From: Sphingomonas sp. Leaf343
GTDB lineage: Bacteria; Pseudomonadota; Alphaproteobacteria; Sphingomonadales; Sphingomonadaceae
Direction of reading: 5' to 3'
Length of the DNA stretch: 64,000 nucleotides
NCBI RefSeq assembly: GCF_001423765.1
Contig: NZ_LMPG01000014.1
Span: forward strand, 1-64,000
The translations under genes were made by a program, and so were the position numbers. The notes below the pieces were generated by a model that was given only the letters and a program-made list of their open reading frames with translations, made no database searches and was not told where the DNA came from. Below are positions 1-8,695 of this stretch, piece by piece (position 1 is the first letter of the stretch; every line of letters begins with the position of its first letter).

Positions 1-34
1 TGATCTGCTCCTCGCTGAACCTCGTCTTCTTCAC
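1..34 (-). CDS. IS3-family transposase OrfA, first 11 residues only
   Basis: A GTG start at 34 gives VKKTRFSEEQI, which matches the usual beginning of IS3-family OrfA (helix-turn-helix DNA-binding subunit made before the programmed frameshift to OrfAB). The GGAG sequence at about 40-46 on the minus strand is well placed for this start. The gene continues beyond position 1, so whether it is intact cannot be judged. Confidence 0.5.
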   Translation of the reverse strand, partial: MKKTRFSEEQI

Positions 35-97
35 TTCCGTCTCCTCGCGAAGGCGGACTCTAGCTCAAATTGGCAGAGTTTCTGGGGAGCACGTCAA
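1..97 (-). mobile_element. Left end of an IS3-family insertion sequence (runs off window)
   Basis: The minus strand shows a start codon at 34 with a strong GGAG ribosome site just upstream, opening a reading frame typical of IS3-family OrfA. The terminal inverted repeat probably ends near 97, where the minus strand reads TGACGTGCTCCCC, but the partner end lies outside the window. From 98 to 343 I see no credible gene; short open frames there have no family resemblance. The IS assignment rests on only eleven residues plus layout. Confidence 0.5.
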
Positions 98-343
98 AGG
101 GCACGGAGGAAGTCGCCACCCCCACCGGTCCGGTGCCGGCATGGCAGGTGGAAATGCCCGGCAGGAACGGGGCGACGACGCTGTTGCTGTCGAAGCGCGA
201 CGGCATCGAACTCGGAAGCCGGTCGGGACCCTTCACGACGACCCCCGGCGGGGATTGCCGCGCACTCGACTGAAGGACCAGGCGCGCGGCGTCCGGTCGG
301 GGATGTTCACAGGCGACCCGCCGGTCGCCCGTGAACATCGTCG

Positions 344-922
344 TTAGCCGACGGTCACTCGCATGGGGCGCCGCCGGTAACGGGCAGCTCCGCCCACCGC
401 ACCGATGCCGACGATCATCAACGCCCAGGACGCAGGTTCGGGAACCCGGGCCATACCCGTGTCATAGGTGATCTCGAGGCGAACATCTTGCCAGAAGGCG
501 CGCCCCTCGACGCCGTCATTGTAGATGTCGGTGAACTCCAGCTTCAGCAAACCGTCTTCCAGCAGGAAAAAGTCCAGCCCGATCGCGGTCAGGTCGGTCA
601 TGCCGGTGTACGTCATCGTTCCATGTTCGGCCAGTTCGTAACCCGGCGTCCAGGCCGCACGGGTCTCTTCGCTATTCCCGAACAGGACGACCTGCTCGTT
701 CAGCCAGCTATAGCCGACCGTAGTCAGCGTCAGCGCATGACGTACCGCGGTGATATGCGCGTTCGCACCGACCGCATAGGTCAGGATCGAATTGCCCGTC
801 GTACCCTGCGGGCCCATGCCAACCGCCGCAAGCGGACCGACCATCAGCGTGGCCGCCTCGGCCGACACCGGCGCCAGACCGATCGCCGCCATCGCAAATG
901 CGGCCTTCATCGTGATCCTCAT
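344..922 (-). CDS. PEP-CTERM (PEPxxWA) sorted secreted protein, copy 1
   Basis: Protein of 192 aa with an N-terminal signal peptide (hydrophobic to about residue 23, AEAA cleavage region) and a C-terminal sorting tail: VPEPASWALM, a hydrophobic helix, then an arginine-rich end. This is the PEP-CTERM signal recognised by exosortase, so the product is expected at or outside the outer membrane. The middle is beta-rich with no known catalytic motif. The ATG at 922 follows GGGAGAAAG. It lies 73 bp downstream of the HExxH lipoprotein gene on the same strand, and is paralogous to the protein at 3208-3786 (shared GNSED/E and LDFFLL motifs). Function unknown. Confidence 0.85.
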   Translation of the reverse strand: MRITMKAAFAMAAIGLAPVSAEAATLMVGPLAAVGMGPQGTTGNSILTYAVGANAHITAVRHALTLTTVGYSWLNEQVVLFGNSEETRAAWTPGYELAEHGTMTYTGMTDLTAIGLDFFLLEDGLLKLEFTDIYNDGVEGRAFWQDVRLEITYDTGMARVPEPASWALMIVGIGAVGGAARYRRRPMRVTVG

Positions 923-995
923 CGTCTTTCTCCCGATTATAGGTTTCGTCGTCCCGTCGATCGCCAGGTCGGGCGTCGCGGGTGCAGCACGTCGT

Positions 996-2798
996 TCAGC
1001 AGAGACGTCCCGAGTCCCGGTTGTTGTTCACCATATAGTTCAGTGTGTAGGTGCCTTGCTGCGCCTCTATGTTGCACGCGGTGACCGAACCCGTCCGCGG
1101 CGTCGCGCCCTCGATCTTGACGCTGTAGGGGAAGCGGGTGCCCTTGGCGGGCTCTCCAACCGTCTGCCATCCCAGGCTTTCGTAACGGTACGGTGTGGCC
1201 GTGACGGCGAGATAGAGCTTCGCCCCCATCGGAACGGCGAGCGTAGTCGTGCCGCTGGCGGTGCCGATCGCGCGGCCGAGCGTCGAATAATGCGGAACGT
1301 CCCAGTTGGTGACCGCGACGATGTTGAACCGCCATGCAGCCTGGTTCGCGGTGGTCTTACCGGTCAGCGTGACCTGGACGGTCGGTCCGCTCGCGGTCAG
1401 CGGGATCAGATGCGTTCCCCATTGACGCAGCGCACGTTCCGTCGGCGACGTGAAGACCTGCGCCTGGGTAGTGGCTACGAGCGGCGTAAAGAAATGACCC
1501 AGCAAGCTGGTGGTAGGGGTGTAGCGGAACCCGTCGAACAGCGCACGCTGGTTGAAGAAGTCCATCGTCACCAGTCGTGAACCGTACCAGCCCATGTCGT
1601 CCGCGAAACTCGCGAAGCCCTGAGGGTAGGCTCCGGTCTTCTGGCCGAGTTCGACGAGGGTCGGCACGAAGTCGCGAACGACGCTTTTCCAGGCACCCTG
1701 GTTCACCGTGGTCTTCCAGGCGTCGAAGACCAGCGCGCGGGTCCGGTCGTTTTCGTACAGTGCGCCCATGAACGGGCTGGCGGCGTAGCGCGACACCGAG
1801 AAGATCGGACCATATTCCAGATTGTCGAAGTAGAACCGCGACGAGTTGAAATGCGGGCTGACGATGAACGAGTTCCATTCGGCACCCGTTTCCCAGATCG
1901 GTCCGGCGTCGCCCCGCCCCTGGAAGCCGCCCGTGTAGAACTGGGTCATATGGCCCGCTTCGTGGGAGATCGCCGCCGATCCCTTATCCAGCGCCCAGGC
2001 GGAGATGTTCATGATCTCGGCCGCGTTGGCGCCGCATCCTACCTTGTCGCCGCCGTCGATCGGCCTGCCGGTGCCGCAAAGGAAGACGTTCAGTTTGTGC
2101 TTTTCGGCCGTGTTTGCGTACGGCATCGGCGTGCCGATGACATCGCGGTTGATGAACCACTGCCGTTCCAGCTGCTCGCCGGTTTCCTGAACGACCTGAT
2201 CCATCTTGCGGCCGCGCGCCGTGATGTACTGGTGGAATTCGTAGCTGTCGTCGGCCCCGTTCCCGTACCATATCGCATAATGCTGCGTCTGGTACAGCCG
2301 CAGTGCGCCGCTCTGGACCAGCTCCGGCGTCGACAGCGGAGCCATGTAGCGGACATTGTAGGTGTTCGTGTCCGGTGCCGTCGGTCGCTTCGCCATCTCG
2401 GCGTCGATCAGCGCGTTGTCGGCGGCCGACAGGCTTTCCGTCCGGAACTGCCGGCGGCAGCCGTCCGCCATTTCGAGGATTACGGTGCGACGGGACGCGC
2501 CATAATCGGCGCCATAGGCCTGCACCAGACGTGCCGTGAACCGGGCACCAAAGGCGGTACCGGGATTCAGATATGGCGAGGAGGAAATCCACGCGCTGCG
2601 CGGCGACCAGGTTCGCAATTCCGCCACGCCCCATGGAAACCGGGACGACTTCGCCTGACAACCGATATCGCTCTCGATGGCGGCCGCTCTCGTGAAGCTC
2701 GCCAGACCGATCGATGGCGAAGACTGCTGCCCGTCCTCGTCACAGCCGGCCAGGATCACCAGCAACGCCGACCCCGCGAATAGAAAACCGCCCCGCAT
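996..2798 (-). CDS. Lipoprotein with zinc-metallopeptidase HExxH motif, copy 1
   Basis: About 600 aa. I chose the ATG at 2798 because an AAGGGGGG ribosome site precedes it; an in-frame start at 2831 lies inside the AT-rich promoter region. The N-terminus is a lipoprotein signal (LVILAGC), so the mature protein is predicted to be lipid-anchored. Residues 279-283 read HEAGH followed by MTQFYTGG, with an acidic IWETGAEW stretch about 20 residues later, as in gluzincin-type peptidases where two His and a downstream Glu bind zinc. The C-terminal third looks beta-rich. Protease activity is inferred from the motif only. A paralog sits at 3890-5689. Confidence 0.75.
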   Translation of the reverse strand: MRGGFLFAGSALLVILAGCDEDGQQSSPSIGLASFTRAAAIESDIGCQAKSSRFPWGVAELRTWSPRSAWISSSPYLNPGTAFGARFTARLVQAYGADYGASRRTVILEMADGCRRQFRTESLSAADNALIDAEMAKRPTAPDTNTYNVRYMAPLSTPELVQSGALRLYQTQHYAIWYGNGADDSYEFHQYITARGRKMDQVVQETGEQLERQWFINRDVIGTPMPYANTAEKHKLNVFLCGTGRPIDGGDKVGCGANAAEIMNISAWALDKGSAAISHEAGHMTQFYTGGFQGRGDAGPIWETGAEWNSFIVSPHFNSSRFYFDNLEYGPIFSVSRYAASPFMGALYENDRTRALVFDAWKTTVNQGAWKSVVRDFVPTLVELGQKTGAYPQGFASFADDMGWYGSRLVTMDFFNQRALFDGFRYTPTTSLLGHFFTPLVATTQAQVFTSPTERALRQWGTHLIPLTASGPTVQVTLTGKTTANQAAWRFNIVAVTNWDVPHYSTLGRAIGTASGTTTLAVPMGAKLYLAVTATPYRYESLGWQTVGEPAKGTRFPYSVKIEGATPRTGSVTACNIEAQQGTYTLNYMVNNNRDSGRLC

Positions 2799-2811
2799 TC
2801 CCGCCCCCCTT

Positions 2812-2828
2812 AGTATATACGATATACT
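2812..2828. promoter_or_regulatory. Inverted repeat upstream of HExxH lipoprotein copy 1, possible operator
   Basis: AGTATA and TATACT flank five bases (AGTATATACGATATACT), 14 bp before the lipoprotein start at 2798. The core TATACGATATA recurs upstream of the paralog at 5710-5720. It may be an operator or an AT-rich promoter core; which regulator binds is unknown. Confidence 0.4.
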
Positions 2829-3207
2829 CATACTTATATTGCAATGAGTCTAGCGAAAGCTGATCTTGTCAGTAAATATTTAACCCTTGGTCTTGCAGGA
2901 AGGACGCATGTCTCGGGATCGTCTTCGCACCAACGCGACGGACCCCGTTTCCCGGTCGAGATGCTTTCCAGCCGAAACATCGTCGGCACGACACATCGCG
3001 GGCTGGCATGATCCTCGCGAAGACCAGCCTTGCCCGTTTTCAACCACCGCAAATGGCGGCGCCATCGCCAGTAGATGGCCCAGGGGTCCGGAATATCCGC
3101 ACCAAACCCGGTATCGGCCACGGAAAACGGGACGGGAACGGGACAGGTCTATACGCGCTGCCGCCCGACCCGCCCCGAATGACCCTGCGACACTTCAGTT
3201 TGTCGGA
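2829..3207. other. Intergenic region, no gene seen
   Basis: About 380 bp between the first cassette's promoter and the end of the second PEP-CTERM gene. Short open frames exist on both strands but lack ribosome sites and family resemblance. No clear terminator hairpin with a T-run was recognised. Confidence 0.4.
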
Positions 3208-3786
3208 TCAGGCCGTGAAAGCCACCCTCGTCCGGCCCCGGCGGCGCATTCGTCCACCCAGCGCGCCGAAACCCAGGATCATCAGCGCCCACGACGACGG
3301 CTCCGGCACGCCGGCCATCGCCGCGTCGTATGTCACCTCGAACATCGTATCCGTCCATGCCCCGCGCGCCGGATCGGCACCCGCATTGTAGGTGTCGATG
3401 AACTCAAGCCTGAACACGCCATCGCCAAGAAGGAAGAAGTCCAGTCCCATGTCGACGAGATCGGCCGTACCGGTCAGGTCGACGGTGCCGCCCTCCAGCC
3501 GATCCCGGGCGGGCGTGAACCGCACCAGATAGTCCTCGCTGTTCCCGAACAGAATGGCGAGATCGCTCAGATAGGAATCGCCCGACGCCGTCATCGTCAT
3601 CGCGTATCGGATGCCGGTGATGCGCGCGCCAGCGCCCAGCGCACCCGTAAGGACGGTACTCGCCGGGCTTCCCATGTTGCCGGAGGCCGTGGCGGTGACC
3701 GGTCCGATCAGATAGGTCGCCGCCTGTGCCGCCGGCGCGATCGTCAGGACCGAAAGGCCGAGCGCGGTTTTGAACATGATGCTCAT
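3208..3786 (-). CDS. PEP-CTERM (PEPxxWA) sorted secreted protein, copy 2
   Basis: 192 aa from the ATG at 3786, which follows AAGGGGAAGG; longer in-frame starts upstream lack a ribosome site. A signal peptide ends near AAQAA, and the C-terminal sorting signal is VPEPSSWALMILGFG followed by RMRRRGR. It shares with the 344-922 protein the N-terminal YLIGP/LMVGP motif, the GNSEDY/GNSEET motif and LDFFLL, so the two are paralogs. It lies 103 bp downstream of the second HExxH lipoprotein, repeating the arrangement of the first cassette. No catalytic motif was seen; role unknown, probably surface-located. Confidence 0.85.
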   Translation of the reverse strand: MSIMFKTALGLSVLTIAPAAQAATYLIGPVTATASGNMGSPASTVLTGALGAGARITGIRYAMTMTASGDSYLSDLAILFGNSEDYLVRFTPARDRLEGGTVDLTGTADLVDMGLDFFLLGDGVFRLEFIDTYNAGADPARGAWTDTMFEVTYDAAMAGVPEPSSWALMILGFGALGGRMRRRGRTRVAFTA

Positions 3787-3889
3787 GTCGAACCTTCCCC
3801 TTTGTGTTTGTCGGCGTGCCGGAACACGCTGGCGGTGAAGCATGGCAAACGTCGATGTCCCCGACCGCGTCGGGACGACGACGCTCGCA

Positions 3890-5689
3890 TCAGCACGGAC
3901 GCCCGGCCTCGCCGTTGCCGGACAATCCGTAGTTCAGGGTCCAGCTACCCGGTTCCGTACCCGGGTTGCAGGCGGTCACCGACCCGGTCAGCGGCGTCGC
4001 ACCTTCGATCTTGACACTGTACGGGAAGCGGGTGCCCGCCGCCGGATCACCGATCTTCTGCCATCCCAGACTCTCATACCGGTATGGCGTCGCGGTGACG
4101 GCGAGATACAGCTTCGCGCCGGTGGGAACCGTCAGCGACGTGCTGCCGCTGCCGGTGCCGACTGCCGCCCCGAGCGTGGAGTAGACCGGCGTGCCACCGT
4201 TCTTCACGGCAACGATGCTGAAGCGCCACGCGGCGGAGCTCGCCGTCGTCTGCCCCGTCAGCGTCACCTTCGCCACCGCACCGCTGCTCGTCAGCGGAAT
4301 GAGATGCGTGCCCCACTGGCGCAGCGCCCGCTCGGCGGGCGGCGTATAGGTGCCGGCCTGACCGGCGGCGGCCAGCGGCGTGTAGAAATGGCCCTGCCAG
4401 CGCGTGGTCTGCGATGCGCGCGTGCCGTCGTTCAGCACGGGCTGGTTGAAGAAGTCCATTGCGATCAGGCGCGCACCGTACCAGCCCATGTCGTTGGCGA
4501 AGGAGACGAAGCCCTGTGGGTAGGCACCCGTCTTTTGCCCGAGCTGCACGAGGGTGGGGAGGAAATCCCTGGTGACGCTGCTCCATGCGCCGTTGTTCAC
4601 GCTCGTCTTCCACGCGTCGAACACGAGCGGGCGCGTCCGGTCCGTTTCGTACAGATAGTTCATGAACGGAAAGGCGGCGTAGCGGGACACGGAGAACAGC
4701 GGGCCGTATTCCAGGTTGTCGAGATAGAAGCCGGCCGTGTTGAAATGCGGGCTGACCGCAAACGCGGTCCATTCCGCGCCCGTCTCCCAGATCGGACCTG
4801 CCGTCGGGCTGTCGCGGAAGCCGCCCGTGTAGTACTGGATCATGTGTCCGAATTCGTGCGAGATCACCATGGACCCCTTGCCGAGCGCCCAGGCGGAGAT
4901 CCCCATGGCCATGCCGGCACCGGCACCGCAGCCGTCGCGATCGCCAGCGGCATTCGGCCGTCCCGTCCCGCACAGATAGATGTTCAGCTTCTGCTTGTCG
5001 GTGCTGTTCGCGAACGGGACGGGCGCACCGACGATATCCCGGCTGATGAACCACTGGCGCTCGAACTGCTCAGCGGTTTCGCGAACGGCCTGCTCCATCG
5101 TGCGGCCTTGCTGGGTGATCGTCTTGTAGAAGTCATAGGAATCGTCGGCGCCATTGCCGTACCAGAATGCGAAATGCTGCGTCTGGTACAGCCGCAACTC
5201 ACCGCTCTCGACCAGTTCGGGCGACGTCAAGGAACTGTCGTAGACGATGCGATAGGTCGCCGGATCCGGCGCGGTGGGCCGCTTCGCGATCTCCGCTGCG
5301 ATCAGGGCGTTGTCGGCATCCGAGAAGGAGTCGGTGCGGAACTGCCGCCGGCAGCCGTCCTGCATCTCCAGAATGACGGTGCGGCGGGACTCGCCATAAT
5401 CGTCGCCCCACGCCTGGATCAGGCGGGCCTGGAACGGCTCGCCGTAAGCGGCGCCGGCGATATCGCTCGGCCGATCGGGAACGGTGGCGCGACGCGGGGT
5501 CCACGTCCGCATGGCCATCGCACCCCAGGGCAGTCGGGTGGATTTTGCCTGACATTCGAACGACGGGGTGGCGGCCGACTGGGTAAAGCCCGACAGACCG
5601 ATGGTCGGCGAAACTTGCTCGCCATCCTCGTTGCAGCCCGAGAGAACGGCCAGCATCGCTGAACCGGCGAGTAACGAACGCCTCATCAT
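3890..5689 (-). CDS. Lipoprotein with zinc-metallopeptidase HExxH motif, copy 2
   Basis: About 599 aa. ATG ATG at 5689/5686 follows AAAGGGGAAG; the second ATG has the better spacing. The open frame runs further upstream to 6001 but that part antisense-overlaps the M28 peptidase gene and is discarded. The lipobox is AVLSGC. HEFGHMIQYYTGG lies at about 277-281 with the IWETGAEW acidic stretch after it, matching copy 1 along most of its length. Both copies keep every putative zinc ligand. The gene is followed by PEP-CTERM copy 2, suggesting a co-transcribed secretion-related pair. Activity and substrate are unknown. Confidence 0.75.
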   Translation of the reverse strand: MMRRSLLAGSAMLAVLSGCNEDGEQVSPTIGLSGFTQSAATPSFECQAKSTRLPWGAMAMRTWTPRRATVPDRPSDIAGAAYGEPFQARLIQAWGDDYGESRRTVILEMQDGCRRQFRTDSFSDADNALIAAEIAKRPTAPDPATYRIVYDSSLTSPELVESGELRLYQTQHFAFWYGNGADDSYDFYKTITQQGRTMEQAVRETAEQFERQWFISRDIVGAPVPFANSTDKQKLNIYLCGTGRPNAAGDRDGCGAGAGMAMGISAWALGKGSMVISHEFGHMIQYYTGGFRDSPTAGPIWETGAEWTAFAVSPHFNTAGFYLDNLEYGPLFSVSRYAAFPFMNYLYETDRTRPLVFDAWKTSVNNGAWSSVTRDFLPTLVQLGQKTGAYPQGFVSFANDMGWYGARLIAMDFFNQPVLNDGTRASQTTRWQGHFYTPLAAAGQAGTYTPPAERALRQWGTHLIPLTSSGAVAKVTLTGQTTASSAAWRFSIVAVKNGGTPVYSTLGAAVGTGSGSTSLTVPTGAKLYLAVTATPYRYESLGWQKIGDPAAGTRFPYSVKIEGATPLTGSVTACNPGTEPGSWTLNYGLSGNGEAGRPC

Positions 5690-5709
5690 CTTCCCCTTTA
5701 TCCTGTCTG

Positions 5710-5720
5710 TATACGATATA
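5710..5720. promoter_or_regulatory. TATACGATATA motif shared with the other lipoprotein promoter
   Basis: This 11-mer lies about 20 bp upstream of the start of HExxH lipoprotein copy 2 and is identical to the core of the inverted repeat at 2812-2828. The full dyad is less perfect here (GTATA-CGA-TATAAAC). It may be a shared operator or promoter element of the duplicated cassette. Confidence 0.35.
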
Positions 5721-5864
5721 AACTCCGTCAAAATGATCGAGTCCAGTAAAAATTGATGTCGCCGGCAAATTTCATGAACGCTGGATTTCCGCGGGCGGAT
5801 GCGACGAATGGTCACGACCGATGCGAGCCGGTACAGCCGGGTGCCACGAAAGGAATTGCTCACG

Positions 5865-7268
5865 ATGACCATACGCCCCACCCTGTTTCTGGTGCTAGTT
5901 GCGGTCGCTGCGCCCTTGCCCGCGCAACGCCCGACGCCCCCGGCCGTTACCGTCGATCCCGCCGTGGCGGCCCTGCGCGACAAGGCTCTGACGGACGACA
6001 CGGCCTATGCGATCGTGGAGGGACTGACGACGGAGATCGGTCCGCGCCCGCCCGGCGGCTCGGCAGCACAGGCGCGTGCGCGCGACTGGTCGGTGGCGCG
6101 GCTCAAGGCGATGGGGTTCCGGAATGTCCGCATCGAACCCTACACACTGCATAACGTGTGGGAGCGCGGGGCGGAGACGGGCGAGGTCGTCTCGCCCTAT
6201 CCGCAGCCCCTGCGCCTGACCGCGCTGGGCAATTCCGGTGCGACTCCCGCGACCGGGCTGACCGCGCCGGTCGCGTATTTCGCGACCTTCAACGATCTGA
6301 TGCTCGCGCCCGAGGGCAGTCTGCGCGGGAAGATCGCGTTCGTGTCCAACGCCATGCAACCGACCCAGGACGGCTCCAGCTATGGCAGCCAGGGGCCGGC
6401 CCGCTTCGTCGGCCCGAACGTCGCTGCACGAAAGGGCGCGGCAGCGCTGGTCATCCGCTCGATCGGCACCGATCACGGACGTGGGCCGCACACCGGCACC
6501 ACCAGTTTCGAACCCGGCGTCACGCCCATCCCCGCGGCGGCACTGTCGGTCGCGGATGCCGCGAACCTCGAACGCATGATGAAGCTCGGCAAGCCCGTCA
6601 CGTTGCGCCTCGTGCTGACGCCCCGCTTCGTCGGCGACCGCCAGTCGGGGAATGTCGTGGCGGAGGTGCCCGGCACCGACAAGGACGCCGGCATCGTGCT
6701 GGTCGGGGGCCATCTCGACAGTTGGGAACTCGGCACCGGTGCGATCGACGATGCGTCGGGCATCGCGATCACCGCGGCGGCGGCGAAGCGGGTGATGGAT
6801 GCCGGTCGTCCACGTCGCACGATCCGCGTCGTCTGGTTCGGTGACGAGGAAACCGGCGGCTTCGGGGGGCAGGCCTATGCCGAGGCGCACAAGGGCGAAC
6901 GCCATGCCACCGCGAGCGAGAGCGATTTCGGCGCGGATCGCGTGTGGCGTGTCGAAACCAACTTCGCCGATGCCGCGAAGCCGGTCGGCGACCGGCTGGC
7001 TATGGCGCTCGCGCCGCTCGGCGTCGTTCGCGGTGACGGCGTGGCGGGCGACGGCACCGATATCGCGCCGGTGATCCGCACCGGTGTCGCGGGCGTCGAT
7101 CTCAACCAGTCCGGCCTGCGCTATTTCGACTGGCATCATACGCCGGAGGATACGCTGGACCGGATCGATCCCGAACAGTTGCGGCAGAATGTCGCCGCAT
7201 GGACCGCGATGCTGGCGATCGTCGCCAACGCGCCTGAGGAGATCGGATCGGTAACGCCGCGCCGATGA
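5865..7268 (+). CDS. Secreted M28-family metallopeptidase with PA domain
   Basis: 467 aa from the ATG at 5865, preceded by GAAAGGAA. A signal peptide covers roughly residues 1-21. The middle carries a protease-associated insert (region with ALVIRSIGTD). The catalytic part has the M28 signatures GGHLDSWELGTGAIDDASG (first His/Asp zinc ligands), GDEETGGFGG (catalytic Glu and bridging acid) and a late DWHHTPEDTLD His ligand. The family comprises aminopeptidases or carboxypeptidases acting in periplasm or outside. It is divergent from the HExxH lipoprotein at 3890-5689, so the two may share an intergenic promoter region. Confidence 0.9.
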   Translation: MTIRPTLFLVLVAVAAPLPAQRPTPPAVTVDPAVAALRDKALTDDTAYAIVEGLTTEIGPRPPGGSAAQARARDWSVARLKAMGFRNVRIEPYTLHNVWERGAETGEVVSPYPQPLRLTALGNSGATPATGLTAPVAYFATFNDLMLAPEGSLRGKIAFVSNAMQPTQDGSSYGSQGPARFVGPNVAARKGAAALVIRSIGTDHGRGPHTGTTSFEPGVTPIPAAALSVADAANLERMMKLGKPVTLRLVLTPRFVGDRQSGNVVAEVPGTDKDAGIVLVGGHLDSWELGTGAIDDASGIAITAAAAKRVMDAGRPRRTIRVVWFGDEETGGFGGQAYAEAHKGERHATASESDFGADRVWRVETNFADAAKPVGDRLAMALAPLGVVRGDGVAGDGTDIAPVIRTGVAGVDLNQSGLRYFDWHHTPEDTLDRIDPEQLRQNVAAWTAMLAIVANAPEEIGSVTPRR

Positions 7269-7409
7269 ACCGAAATGCGGCGAAATGGTGTCGGCGAGGT
7301 TGCGCTGCGATGAATTGTGCATTGACCGCGGGGACCGGTCCGCTATGCACACCCGCTCGCGACGGCGATCGGGTCGGCCGCGAGAATTGCTATGCTTGGG
7401 AGCATTAGA

Positions 7410-7676
7410 ATGAAGAAGATCGCTTTCGTTCTCGCTGCCGCCGGCCTGATGTCCGTGGCGGCTTGCTCGAAGTCGCCCGAGGCGGCTGCCGTCGAGAACA
7501 ACGCCGACATGATGGCGGACAACATGGAAATGGCTGCCGACAACATGGACGCCATGGCCGACAACGCCTCCAACTCGATGGCTGCCGGCGCGCTCGAGAA
7601 CGCCGCCGACAACATGAACTCGGCAGCGGACAACGTCCGTGACGCGGCCGACGAGAAGACCGACAACATGCAGTAA
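7410..7676 (+). CDS. Small lipoprotein with repeated ADNM heptad-like units
   Basis: 88 aa. The ATG at 7410 follows TTGGGAGC; an upstream in-frame ATG at 7392 has no better site. The N-terminus is a lipoprotein signal with MSVAAC at the lipobox. The mature part is almost entirely Ala/Asp/Asn/Met in 7-8 residue units (variants of MAADNMD), predicted to be an amphipathic helix like small outer-membrane entericidin- or Lpp-like proteins. A rho-independent terminator follows at 7719-7748. No specific function can be assigned. Confidence 0.75.
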   Translation: MKKIAFVLAAAGLMSVAACSKSPEAAAVENNADMMADNMEMAADNMDAMADNASNSMAAGALENAADNMNSAADNVRDAADEKTDNMQ

Positions 7677-7718
7677 CGCCGTGTCGGGTCTCCGGACCCG
7701 GTACGACTGCACGTCGAG

Positions 7719-7748
7719 AGGGCGCTTCCGCAGGGAGGCGCCCTTTTT
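7719..7748 (+). terminator. Rho-independent terminator after the small lipoprotein gene
   Basis: AGGGCGC and GCGCCCT form a stem around a short loop and are followed directly by a run of T, about 40 bp after the lipoprotein stop codon. Confidence 0.85.
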
Positions 7749-7810
7749 CGTACGTACGGCGCGCCGATGCCATGACGACGGTCTGTTCTTCACTACGACG
7801 GGCGGGAATT

Positions 7811-7886
7811 TGGTGGGCCCGGCAGGACTCGAACCCGCAACCTAGCCGTTATGAGCGGCCAGCTCTAACCGTTGAGCTACAGGCCC
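7811..7886 (-). tRNA. tRNA with CAT anticodon (Ile2 or elongator Met)
   Basis: 76 nt with encoded CCA (minus-strand 3' end at 7811). The acceptor stem GGGCCTG pairs with CGGGCCC, the D arm has GTAGCTCAACGG, the anticodon loop is CTCATAA and the T arm has GGTTCGAGTCC. The G1-C72 pair and lack of three G-C pairs under the anticodon exclude initiator tRNA. The overall sequence looks closest to tRNA-Ile(CAT), whose wobble C is modified by TilS, but elongator Met is not excluded. Confidence 0.9.
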
Positions 7887-7919
7887 CACCACGGATCGCG
7901 GTAGCGCAGACGACGGCGC

Positions 7920-7952
7920 AAAAAAAGACCGCCGTCATGGCTGACGACGGTT
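7920..7952 (-). terminator. Rho-independent terminator of the 7982-8509 gene
   Basis: On the minus strand ACCGTCGTCA pairs with TGACGGCGGT (one mismatch) and is followed by TC and seven T. It lies 30 bp after the stop of the minus-strand PEP-CTERM gene. Confidence 0.8.
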
Positions 7953-7981
7953 TCCCGAAAAGCCCGACGCGTCGGGGCCGC

Positions 7982-8509
7982 TCAGATCGTTTCGCCCGCC
8001 TCGATCCGGCGCAGTTTCTCCGCAAACCGAGCTTCCGACTGACGGATACGCCGGCGCAGCACCCCTCCCAGCAATCCCACGCCCAGGATCATCGTCGCCC
8101 ATCCGGCCGGCTCCGGCACGGCCGCGATCGTGCCCGTCACGCCGGGCGCCGACGCTATCGCCAGATCGAAGGTCTGGTTTGCCGCCATGGCGATCGTGTC
8201 GGTAAACGACCCGGGCCGGCTGCCGGCGACGGGAAACAGCGAGCCGAACAGCCGGGCATCGCCCGCGTCGCCCCTGCCCGCGTTCCTGCCCGAAAAGGTC
8301 ACGTCGACGCCGCCCGCTTCGCGCGCGCGCATGATCGTCAGCCGACCGCCCTCGCGACGCAGTTGCTCACCGGACACGGGCCGATTTTCGATCGCCCGGC
8401 ACGCCGGAGTACCGGTGACCCCGGCGCACGCCGCCGATATCCGGTGCGGAGCCCCCGCCGCGGACGCAGGTACGGCGAGAGCGGCGAGACCCGCCGCCCC
8501 CGACAGCAT
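7982..8509 (-). CDS. PEP-CTERM (PEPxxWA) sorted secreted protein
   Basis: About 175 aa. I prefer the ATG at 8509, preceded by CAGGGCG; another ATG at 8539 has no ribosome site. A signal peptide ends near VPASAAG. The C-terminal sorting signal is VPEPAGWATMILGVG followed by a basic RRRIR tail and an unusually long 15-20 residue charged extension (SEARFAEKLRRIEAGE). Four cysteines in the N-terminal half may pair. It is unrelated in the middle to the two proteins of the 344-5689 cassettes. It is the last chromosomal gene before the island's left attachment repeat. Confidence 0.75.
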   Translation of the reverse strand: MLSGAAGLAALAVPASAAGAPHRISAACAGVTGTPACRAIENRPVSGEQLRREGGRLTIMRAREAGGVDVTFSGRNAGRGDAGDARLFGSLFPVAGSRPGSFTDTIAMAANQTFDLAIASAPGVTGTIAAVPEPAGWATMILGVGLLGGVLRRRIRQSEARFAEKLRRIEAGETI

Positions 8510-8615
8510 GGTCGCCCTGCAAGAACCGAAGCTTAACATCGGATGAAGACATAGCCCAAACCGCCCCCGGCGTACAGATGCGCAGGATCGTCGATATGGG
8601 ACAGCGATGAAGGAG

Positions 8616-8663
<48 letters not shown>

Positions 8664-8695
8664 TGCAAGGAAACGCGGTATTCTGCGGGGTAGCG

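Noticed and set aside
3842..5662. 606-codon open frame on the plus strand
   Set aside because: Antisense to the HExxH lipoprotein gene, whose lipobox, HExxH motif and ribosome site are clear.
5690..6001. Long N-terminal extension of HExxH lipoprotein copy 2
   Set aside because: It crosses the promoter region and the start of the M28 gene; the ATG after AAAGGGGAAG gives a proper lipoprotein signal.
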